Below, piece after piece: positions 1 through 9,354 of a stretch of DNA of 64,000 nucleotides (the first letter of the stretch is position 1; every line of letters begins with the position of its first letter). Made by a program: the position numbers and the translations under genes. The notes under the pieces were generated by a model. The model was not told the origin of the DNA, did no database searches, and saw nothing but the letters and a program-made list of their open reading frames with translations. Source of the DNA: Cryptomeria japonica (lineage: Eukaryota; Streptophyta; Pinopsida; Cupressales; Cupressaceae); contig NC_081414.1 of the NCBI RefSeq assembly GCF_030272615.1, forward strand, positions 238,547,233 to 238,611,232, given 5' to 3'.

Positions 1-1064
1 GGAGGTGGGACCAGAGCGCCCAGCGCCCTAGTCCTTTAGGACGAGGGCGCCCAGCACCCTGGTCCCTGGCCCTATTTTGGGCCCGGTCTCCTATGGGGCT
101 TCGGGTCTTTTTGTTTGCAAATTGGAAAATAACATTTCCTGGTCAGCCTAAGGTCGGAAAAATTAGTCTATCAGCCCTAATTGACAAGTATATAAACTAC
201 ATTTCCTCTCCCATTTGAGGAGGAAGGACATATGTTTACAAGGCATGGAAACGATACTCAAACATTCAAGCATTCAAGCATTCAAGCATTCCTTCAAGCA
301 ATTGATCATTCTAAGTCTCCATTCAAGGCTAAGTGTTGCATTCAAGACAAGGATTCAACCATTGAAGAGGAGATCACATACAACATACAACATACAACAT
401 CTATACCTTCGCATATAAGGATACAAACATCCTTACAACAAGGTACTAGTACTTGTTTTACATTACAAACATTTACATTTATAGCATTTCTCATTTCTTG
501 GTTAATTCCAAAATCGGGGTTTGACCTAAGGGCAAACCCCTAATCCCTAACCCCCCAATCATCTTCACTTTTCTGTGTGTAGGTTGTAGGTACGCAGCTG
601 AAATTGAAGATCTGGAATCCTTGTGCAAAGACAAACAGATCCCCCTTCGTTTCACGGATTTTTCGGAGGACCGTATGCACGCCGGGCACCATCGTCTTGT
701 CAACTTTCGCTCAAATTTGTAGGACAACACTGTCTCGACATTTTACTACTAATTCCAGGTCCACAGCTTCATCCCATATCCCTATCTCTGTTTATAAGTG
801 AATCTTTCTCACTTTTCATGCATTCCTAGCTTAATCTTTCTATCTACATTCTTTACAAAAGAGGGTAGCCTTGCTGTCTTAACCCTTGAAACTCATTTAG
901 AATCCAATCTTGCCTTGTGTGGGATTGGATCTTGTGGGTTTCAACCCCTCTTTTGAATGTAAAGTCTCCCCTAAGTGAAAACCGTCAACCCTAGTGACCT
1001 CCCTTCTCTCTCCTTGGAGTTGGAAGAGGGGAGAGCAACTAGGGTTCGATTTTTCTGCTTTACA
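1..1064 (+). repeat. 5' LTR of element 1 (partial)
   Basis: Base 1 corresponds to base 6581 of the 3' LTR, so about 166 bp of the LTR start are missing to the left. The LTR ends in CA at 1064. It begins with a GC-rich block (13-75) made of two roughly 32-bp units, followed by an AT-rich promoter part and short CATTCAAG and ACATACA microsatellites near 262-400. Several short ORFs inside it have no recognisable product and are not real genes. Confidence 0.9.
189..196 (+). promoter_or_regulatory. TATA box of 5' LTR
   Basis: TATATAAA sits in the LTR after the GC-rich part, and the same motif is conserved in the 3' LTR at 6800-6807. Transcription would be expected to start roughly 25-35 bp downstream, near 220-230, which would mark the U3/R border. 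The start site is inferred. Confidence 0.65.
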
Positions 1065-2334
1065 TTTTGGTGAACCCGACGTGAACATCCTTTCTGATTA
1101 TTTATGCTTAGATCTGAAAGTTGGCTTCCTTGATTGCATTTCCATGTTTGATCTTTTGCAAATTTTAGAGGTTAATTGCATAAAAACCCTAAATTTTCTT
1201 TTTTGTAATTGAGCTTGCGAAATGTTTAATTATTAATGCTTGTTTCAGATCTACCCTTCTATTGCAAATTATCAATTCATGTCTATGCTTTAATTCTGAA
1301 AATTAAGTGGTTAAGTGTCAAAACCCTAATTTTTAAAACCCTCTTGATTCAACCTTTGACTGATAATTTCACTGATCAAAACATCTCCAAATCAGCTATA
1401 ACTTTGGATTCCATAATAAAATCACAATATCTTTCATCCCTGAAAATTTGGAAAAAAGTTGCGAAGACCATGTGCACCCCGAGCGCCATCGTCCCCGACA
1501 TTTTTTCTGAAATTTCGGGAGTTAGATCTTACTGTATTTTTCTGCTAAAATCTAGAATTTTCGCTGATTTTATCAATTATAACACTTTCAAAATTACAGT
1601 AAAAGTTGGTCAAGGGATTGCTTGGATTAAGGCTTCTAATCATTCAAATATTGGTGAAATTGAAATTTTGTGTCAAAATTGAATTCTTACAGTCCTAAAT
1701 TTGAAAAGTGTGTTGGCGTTCATTCAAAATTTCAGTGCTTTATTCAAATTCTTACAATTTGTGACTTTTGAAATTAAGTGTTCAATTACAACAACTTTGA
1801 TTTCCGCTTTCAAAATTGAATTTTGCGTGAAATTGAGTCAACTTTTAAAATTCAAAACTTGCATTGCTTTTAATATTCCCTCTAAAATCATAAAATTCAA
1901 AATTTCAGTTTCCCTCTTTTTTTTCAAAATTCAAATTTTGCATTTTTCGACAGTCTTGGTAGGGTTCAATTTTGAGATTGCAACTTTAATTTGGCCTATC
2001 TACAGATCGTAAAATCACTCAATTTTTTCAGATTAGCTTTAAAATCACCATAACTTTCATCCCTAAAAATTTTGAAAAAAGTTGCGAGGATCGTGTGCAC
2101 TTCGAGCGCCACAGTCCCTGACATTTTTTCTGAAATTTTGGGAGATTGTCGTGATTGCATTTAATAGCCTAAATCTAGGAGATTGGCTGATTTTACTGAA
2201 ATTTGCTACCTCTAAATTCAAAATCTTCTCTCCCTCTCTAGTGCATGAGTTTTACAACAATAAGCCCTACCTACACCATTCTTGTTAGACGAAGCCTTAG
2301 AATTAAGTCTTTCCGAGCTTTAATTACCGAGGAG
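1065..2334 (+). other. Long untranslated leader of element 1
   Basis: About 1.27 kb of AT-rich leader lies between the PBS and the chosen gag start. It contains two diverged direct copies of a block of about 90 bp (1434-1524 and 2055-2146). Each has a purine run, a GTGCAC core and the ending CTGAAATTT. A shorter related block lies in each LTR (661-724 and 7291-7359). ORFs at 1236-1682 and 1701-2012 are low-complexity and match nothing recognised. Packaging or RNA-structure signals would be expected here. Confidence 0.6.
1068..1085 (+). other. Primer binding site-like sequence
   Basis: TGGTGAACCCGACGTGAA starts four bases after the LTR ends. A PBS should begin with TGG (complement of the tRNA CCA end) just inside the 5' LTR, which is the case here. 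The tRNA was not identified with confidence; it is not the initiator methionine type (TGGTATCAGAG). Confidence 0.6.
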
Positions 2335-5196
2335 ATGGAACCTAATTTGAATGGCCTTTTTAACGAGGACACGGGTAATTCCTCTAATCCTCCTAATGAT
2401 GAAGAAGCTCTCCATGAGGTTTCTGTAGAACAACTTTCAAAATTGGATAACCAATTTGATGATTTTCAGCAATGGATGTCTCATGAGTATCCTGATAGTC
2501 AAGCTCTTTCATTAATTGAGGGTCTAAAATGTATGGTTCAAAGTGATAAGAATGGAATTGATATTTTGCGTGGTATTGCACACATTGTGGATTTGAATGT
2601 GATGCCTATGAAGAGTTGTGCTGAAACTTTAGGTTATACACAACCTCCCACTCAAGTCAATCATTCAATTCCTTTGACAACTTCTATTGCTAGCATACCT
2701 ACCTTTACATCAAACATAATGACTACTTCAATACAAGATATTCCTCCTATGATCACCAATCATGGGGGCAATCCCACTTCTTCAATTAACCCTCTTCCTT
2801 CATTCAATCTGACTTCTTCATTCATTCCTTCAATGAGTGTCCCTATTACATCTCCACAAATGAACATGACGCAAGGGGGCAATTCATTTAACCATTCCAT
2901 TCCTCCTTGTAGTGTTCCTCCTTTCCAATCATCTCCTATGACTAACTATCATAGCGTCCCACCACCTTACTCAATGCCTTCTTTCAATAACATAACACCT
3001 CCATCACAATCTAACATGTCTAATATGAACTCCTCGACTAAAGCGACCATTAATAATCTTGCACAAACTGTCTCTTCCTTGCAGCAACAAATTGCCTCTA
3101 TGAATCAATCTAAGTTTAGTGTGCCCACATTTGATGTTGCGAGTCCACTTTCTCTTGACATTGTTCGAGCTATCCCTCCTAAACATGTTGAAATCCCACA
3201 TTTGGAGCTTTATAATGGTAAAGGTGATCCTCTAACACATGTTAAGACTTTTCAAACAATCTGTACCGATTTTGCTTATGACAAAAGGTTGCTTGCAAAA
3301 CTGTTTACTAGAACATTAAGAGATAAAGCCCTACAATGGTATTGCTCATTGCCTTCCTATTCTATTACTTCTTTCGAACAACTTGCAAATGCTTTCATTC
3401 AACAATTTCAAAACAATATAAGTCCTAAAGTTACTTTGATTGATTTAATGCATTGCAAACAAGGTGTTAAAGAAAAAGTGATTGATTTCATTGGTAGATA
3501 TAAGCATTTGTATGCTCAAATTTCTTTTCCAGTGCCTAACAATGATATTCAAAGAATCTTTATTTCTAATTTACAAAAAGATATTCGAGACAAACTCCTA
3601 TTTTCTGAGTTTACTTCTTTCCAACAGTTGTGTGCAACTCTTCACAATTATCAACTGACTGTGAGTCAAATGGAACAATCACATCCTATGGCTCCGAGTG
3701 ATAAGGGTGAAAGCAGTCAACAACCATTTGGAAAGTTTAAACCAAACAGAGATTCCATCAAATTCAATGAAAACATCATCAACAACAATGTGAATGCAGC
3801 ATCAGGTGTGCCTTCTATTTCTAAGTTTTTCAAGAAAGAAAGAAAGTTTACTCCTTTGAATGAATCATTGCATAGTATTATGAATAAGTTATTGGAACAA
3901 AATGTGCTTACTCTCCCTCCTATAAGGCAAATAGATCCTGCAAAGATTAATTCGCCCTATTTTGATAACAAATCTTTTTGTCAATTTCATCGTCAACCTG
4001 GGCATGATACTGAAAAATGTTTTTCTTTAAAGGGTAAAATTCAAGATTTGATTGATAATAATACTATCTCTATTTCCGGAGTGAATGATAAAGGTAACAC
4101 ATCTGTACCTCCTCCTAACCAAAATCTTCAGATTTTTACTGATCCATTACCTTCTCATACCTCTAATGTGATTGAGACTAATGATTCCTCTCTCTCATCT
4201 GATGGTCTTGTGTCTATGACTCCGAATGTGATTAACTTTGTAGAGCAGCAAGAAAACCCTAAAGAACCTTCCATCACATTTGATTCTAGTGAAACTATCA
4301 GGGCACCTGATGGTCCTTTATACATAGTTGCAAAAGTCAAGAATACACCTTGCCGTGGAGTGCTTATTGATCCTTCGTGCATGGTTAATGTTATTACTGA
4401 AGAATTTCTTTTTACTTTGCAATTGAATCAAGTGATTTATGACAAAACAGATGTGATTGTGAAATTATTTGATGCATTTTCTTCTCCTGCAATTGGTTCT
4501 ATTACATTACCTATTGAGGTCCATAACAAATCTCTTGATGTGAACTTTGCTATTATTCCTTCATCCGAACAATTTTGTGTGAAGCTTGGCTATCCTTGGC
4601 TATCTTCCATGAAAGCTATTGCTTCTCCTATACATAAGTGTTTGAAATTTCCCCATAATGGTGAAGTTGTTACTGTCAATCATAGTCTCTTTAAACCAAC
4701 TGAAAGAACTTCTAGCATTCCTATTGATTATTTTTGGCCTAAACAATTCCAATCTCTTCCTCCGCGAAGTGATCATCTTTTTAAATCTTATCAAAAGTGG
4801 AAAACAGATATGATCCTATCTCTAAGTGAACCTAGAACACCCAAACTTGATATTCCTATCGTTCTTGAGAAGGAAGTTCTTCCTTTGAAAGATAAAACTA
4901 ATGTCTTTCCTCAAGAAGATTCTCAACCCATCCCTATGGATGTAACTATGTCTATGCCTAAAAAGCTTTCTAAAAGTAGACCTATACCTCCTCATCATGA
5001 TGGACTTGGTCTCCTTCCTAAACAAAATATTCCTCTTTTATATGGAGCAGTTCCCCCTCCTTCCTTTTATAAAGAGAAGAGACCTTCCTCTTCTCCTATT
5101 ATCCAGCCTAAGAGACCACAACCTAAACACCCAAGTGATAAGGATGAGAACATTCCTCCTCCTCAATCTTCTCCACTTCCTACTAAGACTAGATGA
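2335..5196 (+). CDS. Gag polyprotein with degenerate aspartic protease (Tat-like)
   Basis: An uninterrupted ORF opens at 2245, but the start at 2335 (M-E-P-N-L) is preferred because the first 30 residues look like leader sequence. Counting from 2245: a Pro/Ser/Thr/Met-rich N-terminal region at about 120-260, the retrotransposon Gag domain at about 320-475, and a knuckle of C-x2-H-x4-H-x4-C form at 579-592. A protease-like part follows at about 680-800. Its expected D-T/S/N-G is replaced by D709-P-S, so catalysis is probably lost, while the later L-G-x-P-W and F-P-H-N-G segments remain. Gag would form the virus-like particle and bind element RNA. The frame continues after the stop to 5670, so 5196 is probably a premature end. 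Confidence 0.8.
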   Translation: MEPNLNGLFNEDTGNSSNPPNDEEALHEVSVEQLSKLDNQFDDFQQWMSHEYPDSQALSLIEGLKCMVQSDKNGIDILRGIAHIVDLNVMPMKSCAETLGYTQPPTQVNHSIPLTTSIASIPTFTSNIMTTSIQDIPPMITNHGGNPTSSINPLPSFNLTSSFIPSMSVPITSPQMNMTQGGNSFNHSIPPCSVPPFQSSPMTNYHSVPPPYSMPSFNNITPPSQSNMSNMNSSTKATINNLAQTVSSLQQQIASMNQSKFSVPTFDVASPLSLDIVRAIPPKHVEIPHLELYNGKGDPLTHVKTFQTICTDFAYDKRLLAKLFTRTLRDKALQWYCSLPSYSITSFEQLANAFIQQFQNNISPKVTLIDLMHCKQGVKEKVIDFIGRYKHLYAQISFPVPNNDIQRIFISNLQKDIRDKLLFSEFTSFQQLCATLHNYQLTVSQMEQSHPMAPSDKGESSQQPFGKFKPNRDSIKFNENIINNNVNAASGVPSISKFFKKERKFTPLNESLHSIMNKLLEQNVLTLPPIRQIDPAKINSPYFDNKSFCQFHRQPGHDTEKCFSLKGKIQDLIDNNTISISGVNDKGNTSVPPPNQNLQIFTDPLPSHTSNVIETNDSSLSSDGLVSMTPNVINFVEQQENPKEPSITFDSSETIRAPDGPLYIVAKVKNTPCRGVLIDPSCMVNVITEEFLFTLQLNQVIYDKTDVIVKLFDAFSSPAIGSITLPIEVHNKSLDVNFAIIPSSEQFCVKLGYPWLSSMKAIASPIHKCLKFPHNGEVVTVNHSLFKPTERTSSIPIDYFWPKQFQSLPPRSDHLFKSYQKWKTDMILSLSEPRTPKLDIPIVLEKEVLPLKDKTNVFPQEDSQPIPMDVTMSMPKKLSKSRPIPPHHDGLGLLPKQNIPLLYGAVPPPSFYKEKRPSSSPIIQPKRPQPKHPSDKDENIPPPQSSPLPTKTR

Positions 5197-5670
5197 AATC
5201 ATTCTACACGTGAACGCCGATGAAAGCGTCGTCTTAGAGCTCAGGCAGTTGTTTCTCAAACTTTGCAATCTCCAAAAACACCTTCAACAAGCATTATTCC
5301 ATTTTCTCCTCAACTAGAAATTGAGCCAAAATCTCCTAAACATAAGATACATGATGGTCTTGATCTTGTGCGAGTTAAAGATCCTATTTTTATAAATCTT
5401 GATGATGATATAGATGAAAATGTTACTCCTCTTGCTTTTGATAGTGAATATGAACTTGTTGATATTGATAACCATTTATCTAACGAATTTTCTAAAGCAC
5501 TTATCCTAGCTCCTAGACAAGAACAACGTGGCTTGGAACATGAACATAGCCCTTGTTTGGATCTTGTGATAGCTCCATCTGCTGTGTTGGATGTTCCTCC
5601 TCTAGCGTGTTCCCTGCCTTCCCGAAACATTGATCAGCAAGATCGAGGGGTAGATGATGTGCTAGACTAG
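5197..5670 (+). pseudogene. In-frame continuation of the element 1 gag ORF behind two TGA codons
   Basis: The same frame as gag continues from 5197 to a TAG at 5668-5670, broken only by TGA at 5194-5196 and 5221-5223. Both TGAs lie in an Arg-rich stretch, so each is readily explained as CGA changed to TGA by C-to-T mutation. The tail is acidic (a run of Asp around 5400-5420) and Pro/Ser-rich. It resembles the spacer between protease and reverse transcriptase in element 2 in composition, but no domain is recognised. The ancestral ORF would have been about 1,111 codons from 2335. Confidence 0.6.
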
Positions 5671-6399
5671 TTTTATTAGCATAGCAGATTCTCTCCTCCT
5701 CTCTTTTGTTACTTCTTCTATGTGTTATTCTCATTCTTCTATTTGTTGTCCTTAGTGTGTCTACTTGAGGATGATTCAAAGCATTGAGATCTCTTTTGGT
5801 CTCTCTCATGTTGACTCAAAAGACACATGTGTTCCCTTCTTCTAGGTGACCTTCCTTGATTGGGGAATGAAGAACAATTATGCATACATACATAAGATAT
5901 ACATGAATTATCATACAGCATACTGACCCTGAGGAAAGCGAAGTCACCTCGTGCTTTATGTTTTGTGTCTATTATCCTCGGGTTTATCTCACGCTTGGGG
6001 GGCTAAATCTTTGTGATAATGTGCTCCTTTCCCTTCTCATTTCTTATGTGTATCACTACGTTAAAGCAATCACCCCCGTTGAGGCATGTGCGATCGCTTT
6101 AATGTAGGGGGGCATACACCCCATCTATCCCTTCAAGATACTTGAAAATTTCTTGGTGAACTTAGCTTTGCCTTGAAAATTTTTGGTATTTCTCTTGCAT
6201 GACTCATAGTGAGGGAACCTTACTACTGACAGTCATGGTTCTCCCTCGTGATCTTCCCTTTTACTTTGTCAATCGAAGTCGTAAGATCCTTAGTCCACTG
6301 GGGGCTTGGTGTATCTTGCCTCCTTGACGTGGTGAAAGTCTTTCAATGTTGTTTCCTTGTACTTTACCGAAAGTATGAGCGTACGCCTATACTCCCACT
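5671..6399 (+). other. 3' non-coding region of element 1
   Basis: No coding potential is seen. It contains several G-runs resembling the true polypurine tract (near 5995, 6108 and 6298) and a CTCGTG/CCTCGGG-rich stretch at 5930-6000. This is where an autonomous relative would carry pol or further 3' sequence. Confidence 0.6.
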
Positions 6400-6414
6400 A
6401 AAGTGGGGGCTAAA
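6400..6414 (+). promoter_or_regulatory. Polypurine tract of element 1
   Basis: AAAGTGGGGGCTAAA directly precedes the TGTAGCGTCC start of the 3' LTR. This is the expected position for the plus-strand DNA primer in reverse transcription. Confidence 0.75.
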
Positions 6415-7696
6415 TGTAGCGTCCTAAAATTGTGACACTTGCAATTTTGACTACATTTCGGTCTTCATGATGGCGATGCAACACGGAACCTAAATGGAGA
6501 CCCTGAAACTTGTCCACGACACCAAAAACTGCATTTTTTCCAGCACCCTGCCTGATCCCTCCTTGCACCCTACTGTCCCGGGAGGTGGGCCCAGAGCGCC
6601 CAGCGCCCTGGTCCTTCAGGACTAGGGCACCCAGTGCCCTGGTCCCCCAGGACCATGGCGCCCAGCACCCTGGTCCCTGGCCCTATTTTGGGCCCGGTCT
6701 CCTATGGGGCTTCGGGTCTTTTTGTTTGCAAATTGGAAAATAACATTTCTTGGTCGGCCTAAGGTCAGAAAAATCAGTCTATCAGCCCTAATTGACAATT
6801 ATATAAACTACATTTCCTCTCCCATTTGAGGAGGAAGGACATATGTTTACAAGGTATGGAAATGATACTCAAACATTCAAGCATTCAAGCATTCAAGCAT
6901 TCCTTCAAGCAATTGATCATTCTAAGTCTCCATTCAAGGCTAAGTGTTGCATTCAAGACAAGGATTCAACCATTGAAGAGGAGATCACATACAACATACA
7001 ACATACAACATACAACATACAACATACAACATCTATACCTTCGCATATAAGGATACAAACATCCTTACAACAAGGTACTAGTATTTGTTTTACATTACAA
7101 ACATTTACATTTACAGCATTTCTCATTTCTTGGTTAATTCCAAAACTGGGGTTTGACCTAAGGGCAAACCCCTAATCCCTAACCCCCCAATCATCTTCAC
7201 TTTTTTGTGTGTAGGTTGCAGGTATGCAGCTAAAATTGAAGATCTAGAATCCTTGTGCAGAGACGAACAGATCCCCCTTCGTTTCGTAGATTTTTCAGAG
7301 GACCGTGTGCACGCCGGGCGTCATCATCCCGTCAACTTTCGCTCAAATTTGCAAGACAGCACCGTCTCAACATTTTACTGCTAATTCCAGGTCCCCAGCT
7401 TCATCCCATATCCCTATCTCTGTTTATAAGCGAATCTTTCTCACTTTTCATACATTCCTAGCTTAATCTTTCTATCTACATTCTTTACAAAAGAGGGTAG
7501 CCTTGCTGTCTTAACCCATGAAACTCATTTAGAATCCAATCTTGCCTTGTGTGGGATTGGATCTTGTGGGTTTCAACCCGTCTTTTGAATGTAAAGTCTC
7601 CCCTAAGTGAAAACCGTCAACCCTAGTGACCTCCCTTCTCTCTCCTTGGAGTTGGAAGAGGGGAGAGCAACTAGGGTTCGATTTTTCCGCTTTACA
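6415..7696 (+). repeat. 3' LTR of element 1 (1,282 bp)
   Basis: Starts TGTAGCGTCC and ends CTTTACA, with TG/CA termini. It is complete, unlike the 5' copy. It contains three GC-rich units of about 32 bp (6595-6680) where the 5' LTR has two, and a longer ACATACA run (about 6990-7030), which accounts for most of the length difference. Confidence 0.9.
6800..6807 (+). promoter_or_regulatory. TATA box of 3' LTR
   Basis: TATATAAA, aligned with the motif at 189-196 in the 5' LTR. Confidence 0.6.
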
Positions 7697-9354
7697 GATA
7701 GAAACTAAACTTCTTGGCGGTGAACCGACCAAGGGAAAGATTACAAGAAACAGAAGTTCAATCACTCTACCGTGTATTTCAACGGGAGGACATTACATTA
7801 ACAATCACTCTACCTCATATTTCAATGGGAGGACCAAAAACATTGAACTTATCACTCGACCACTTATTCAGCAGGAGGACTGAAAATTACAAATTATTGC
7901 ATATTAGGTGGCAAGCCAGCCTCTTCCACTTATTCAGCGGGATGAGAATTACAAGAGAGAACTGGTTAGTAGTACTACTACCTAACCTTACAATAATAGA
8001 AAAGATAGAAGGAGAGTAATGCAGATTTCTGTAGTAAAGATATAAATTTTCGTTACAACCAAATCTGCAGGCTGGAAACACAGACCAGTAGCCCAAATAA
8101 ATGCCAAAATATTCATATCTCCCTCATTTTACATCCGATTTAGCTCAAACTAGTCCCAAACCCACCACACAACATATGCAATGCTAACCAATCAAAACAA
8201 CACCCCAAAAAGACCCTTATTTATTTTGCATGCATCCCAATGCAAGGCAAAAAACCCACGCCTAGACTAGGAATTTTGATTTTGCATAATTAATTCAAAA
8301 CTCAAAAAAACGTGCTAAAAACTTACAAACTTATTCGCCAATGCTGGGAAGGAAGATAGGATTGATACCCATAACTGTCAAACGCTCCAGCAGAGAGATG
8401 TGAGCAAAAATATGCTTCAGCCACAGGCAAAACTAGCAAGTACAGAATCGTTGCAACACCAAGATGTCAATGGCAAAGCTCTGAAAATGGTAGAGGAATA
8501 CAAGGTACAACTAGGTACTGTATTTCATGTACGAAACTGGGTAGCACTAGGGAGACACACTCCGAAGCTTCAAGTTCTGTTGCCAATCCGGCAGCATAAC
8601 ATTACAGATTTTCAAGATGATGCAAATGGGAACCCAAGCCTCATATTTATAGCTTCATTCATCAAATTCAAATGACATCCCTCCAAATTCCATGCTTGCA
8701 TTTGAATTTCATTTCCACTTACATGTGGACCCAAGTGTGGTGCCCATTCTCCTAAGTCAAAACTCATGCCCAAGAAGGGGGAGGACCCACGTTGGACACT
8801 TAGGCACATAATGGCGATGTAAAGTGAAATAATATCCCTTTTAAAAATATTTCACATTTCATAAAATAACTGAATTTCACCCAAACTTAGGATTAAACAG
8901 GTATTAATCCCAAATTTAATAAACCAGTAGCCAATAAATAGATTAATTAAATATTAACCTTAGGATAAGGAAATAATATTTAATTATGTTGCAAATGTCT
9001 CCCGCACTGATTATTATCACCACCAAGATGAAACTAAGCCCAGACGACCACAGACTGCTACAGAATTCAGACCCCTGTCTACTGCCAAAAATAGAAATGT
9101 ACCACCCAGCCACTTACTAAAAATAGTAAGTCAAGAATTAATACTCAGAAAAATATGATCATCGCGTCCAAAGGCAAAGCAAGGAGTGCTCAGTAGGACA
9201 GTGGCACCAGAATGGTCATCTCCTGACTTACTCAAAATAGTAAGTCATCATTTCATCGATGCTAGACCCTGATTACTCATTCCACCTAGCCTGCGGGTCT
9301 CAAGAATAGGCTAATGGACCACTGAAAGAATATCAATGAGAAGGGGACATTACA
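7697..9354. other. Unassigned repeat-like DNA between element 1 and LINE A
   Basis: No credible gene is seen. It holds an imperfect tandem array (7760-7955), AT-rich stretches (8820-9000), and two copies of a short AAAATAGTAAGTCA motif (near 9120 and 9235). It ends GGGGACATTACA at 9354, exactly where LINE A coding sequence begins. Read on the minus strand this would be a TG-starting LTR terminus, so 9354 may be the edge of another LTR fragment, but no matching second end was found. Confidence 0.4.
7760..7955. repeat. Imperfect tandem array, about four units of 43-65 bp
   Basis: Units start near 7760, 7803, 7850 and 7919. Each carries a CACTCTACC-like start and a TTCAACGGGAGGAC-like core. Identity falls along the array. 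Confidence 0.6.

Larger units (their letters stand above)
1..7696 (+). mobile_element. Element 1: gag-only Tat-like Ty3/gypsy LTR retrotransposon, 5' end cut by window
   Basis: Two direct LTRs (1-1064, incomplete, and 6415-7696) flank about 5.35 kb of internal DNA. The order is PBS-like site, long leader, one long gag/protease-like ORF, non-coding 3' part, then a polypurine tract touching the 3' LTR. No reverse transcriptase, RNase H or integrase is visible in any frame, so the element is non-autonomous (LARD or TR-GAG type). Shared motifs with element 2 (zinc-knuckle spacing, the Q-D-L-I-D stretch after it, and L-G-x-P-W near the protease end) place it in the same broad Tat lineage. The LTRs align closely but differ by repeat-unit indels, so the insertion is not brand new. 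The base run just outside the 3' LTR is GATAG (7697-7701); its partner lies left of the window. Confidence 0.85.

Noticed and set aside
215-543. Short ORFs in the LTRs (also 6826-7175)
   Set aside because: They lie in LTR promoter and leader sequence and differ between the two LTRs by microsatellite length.
7697-9354. Complete LTR or Helitron in this gap
   Set aside because: One plausible LTR end (GGGGACATTACA at 9354) was seen, but no partner terminus, target duplication or hairpin end could be found.
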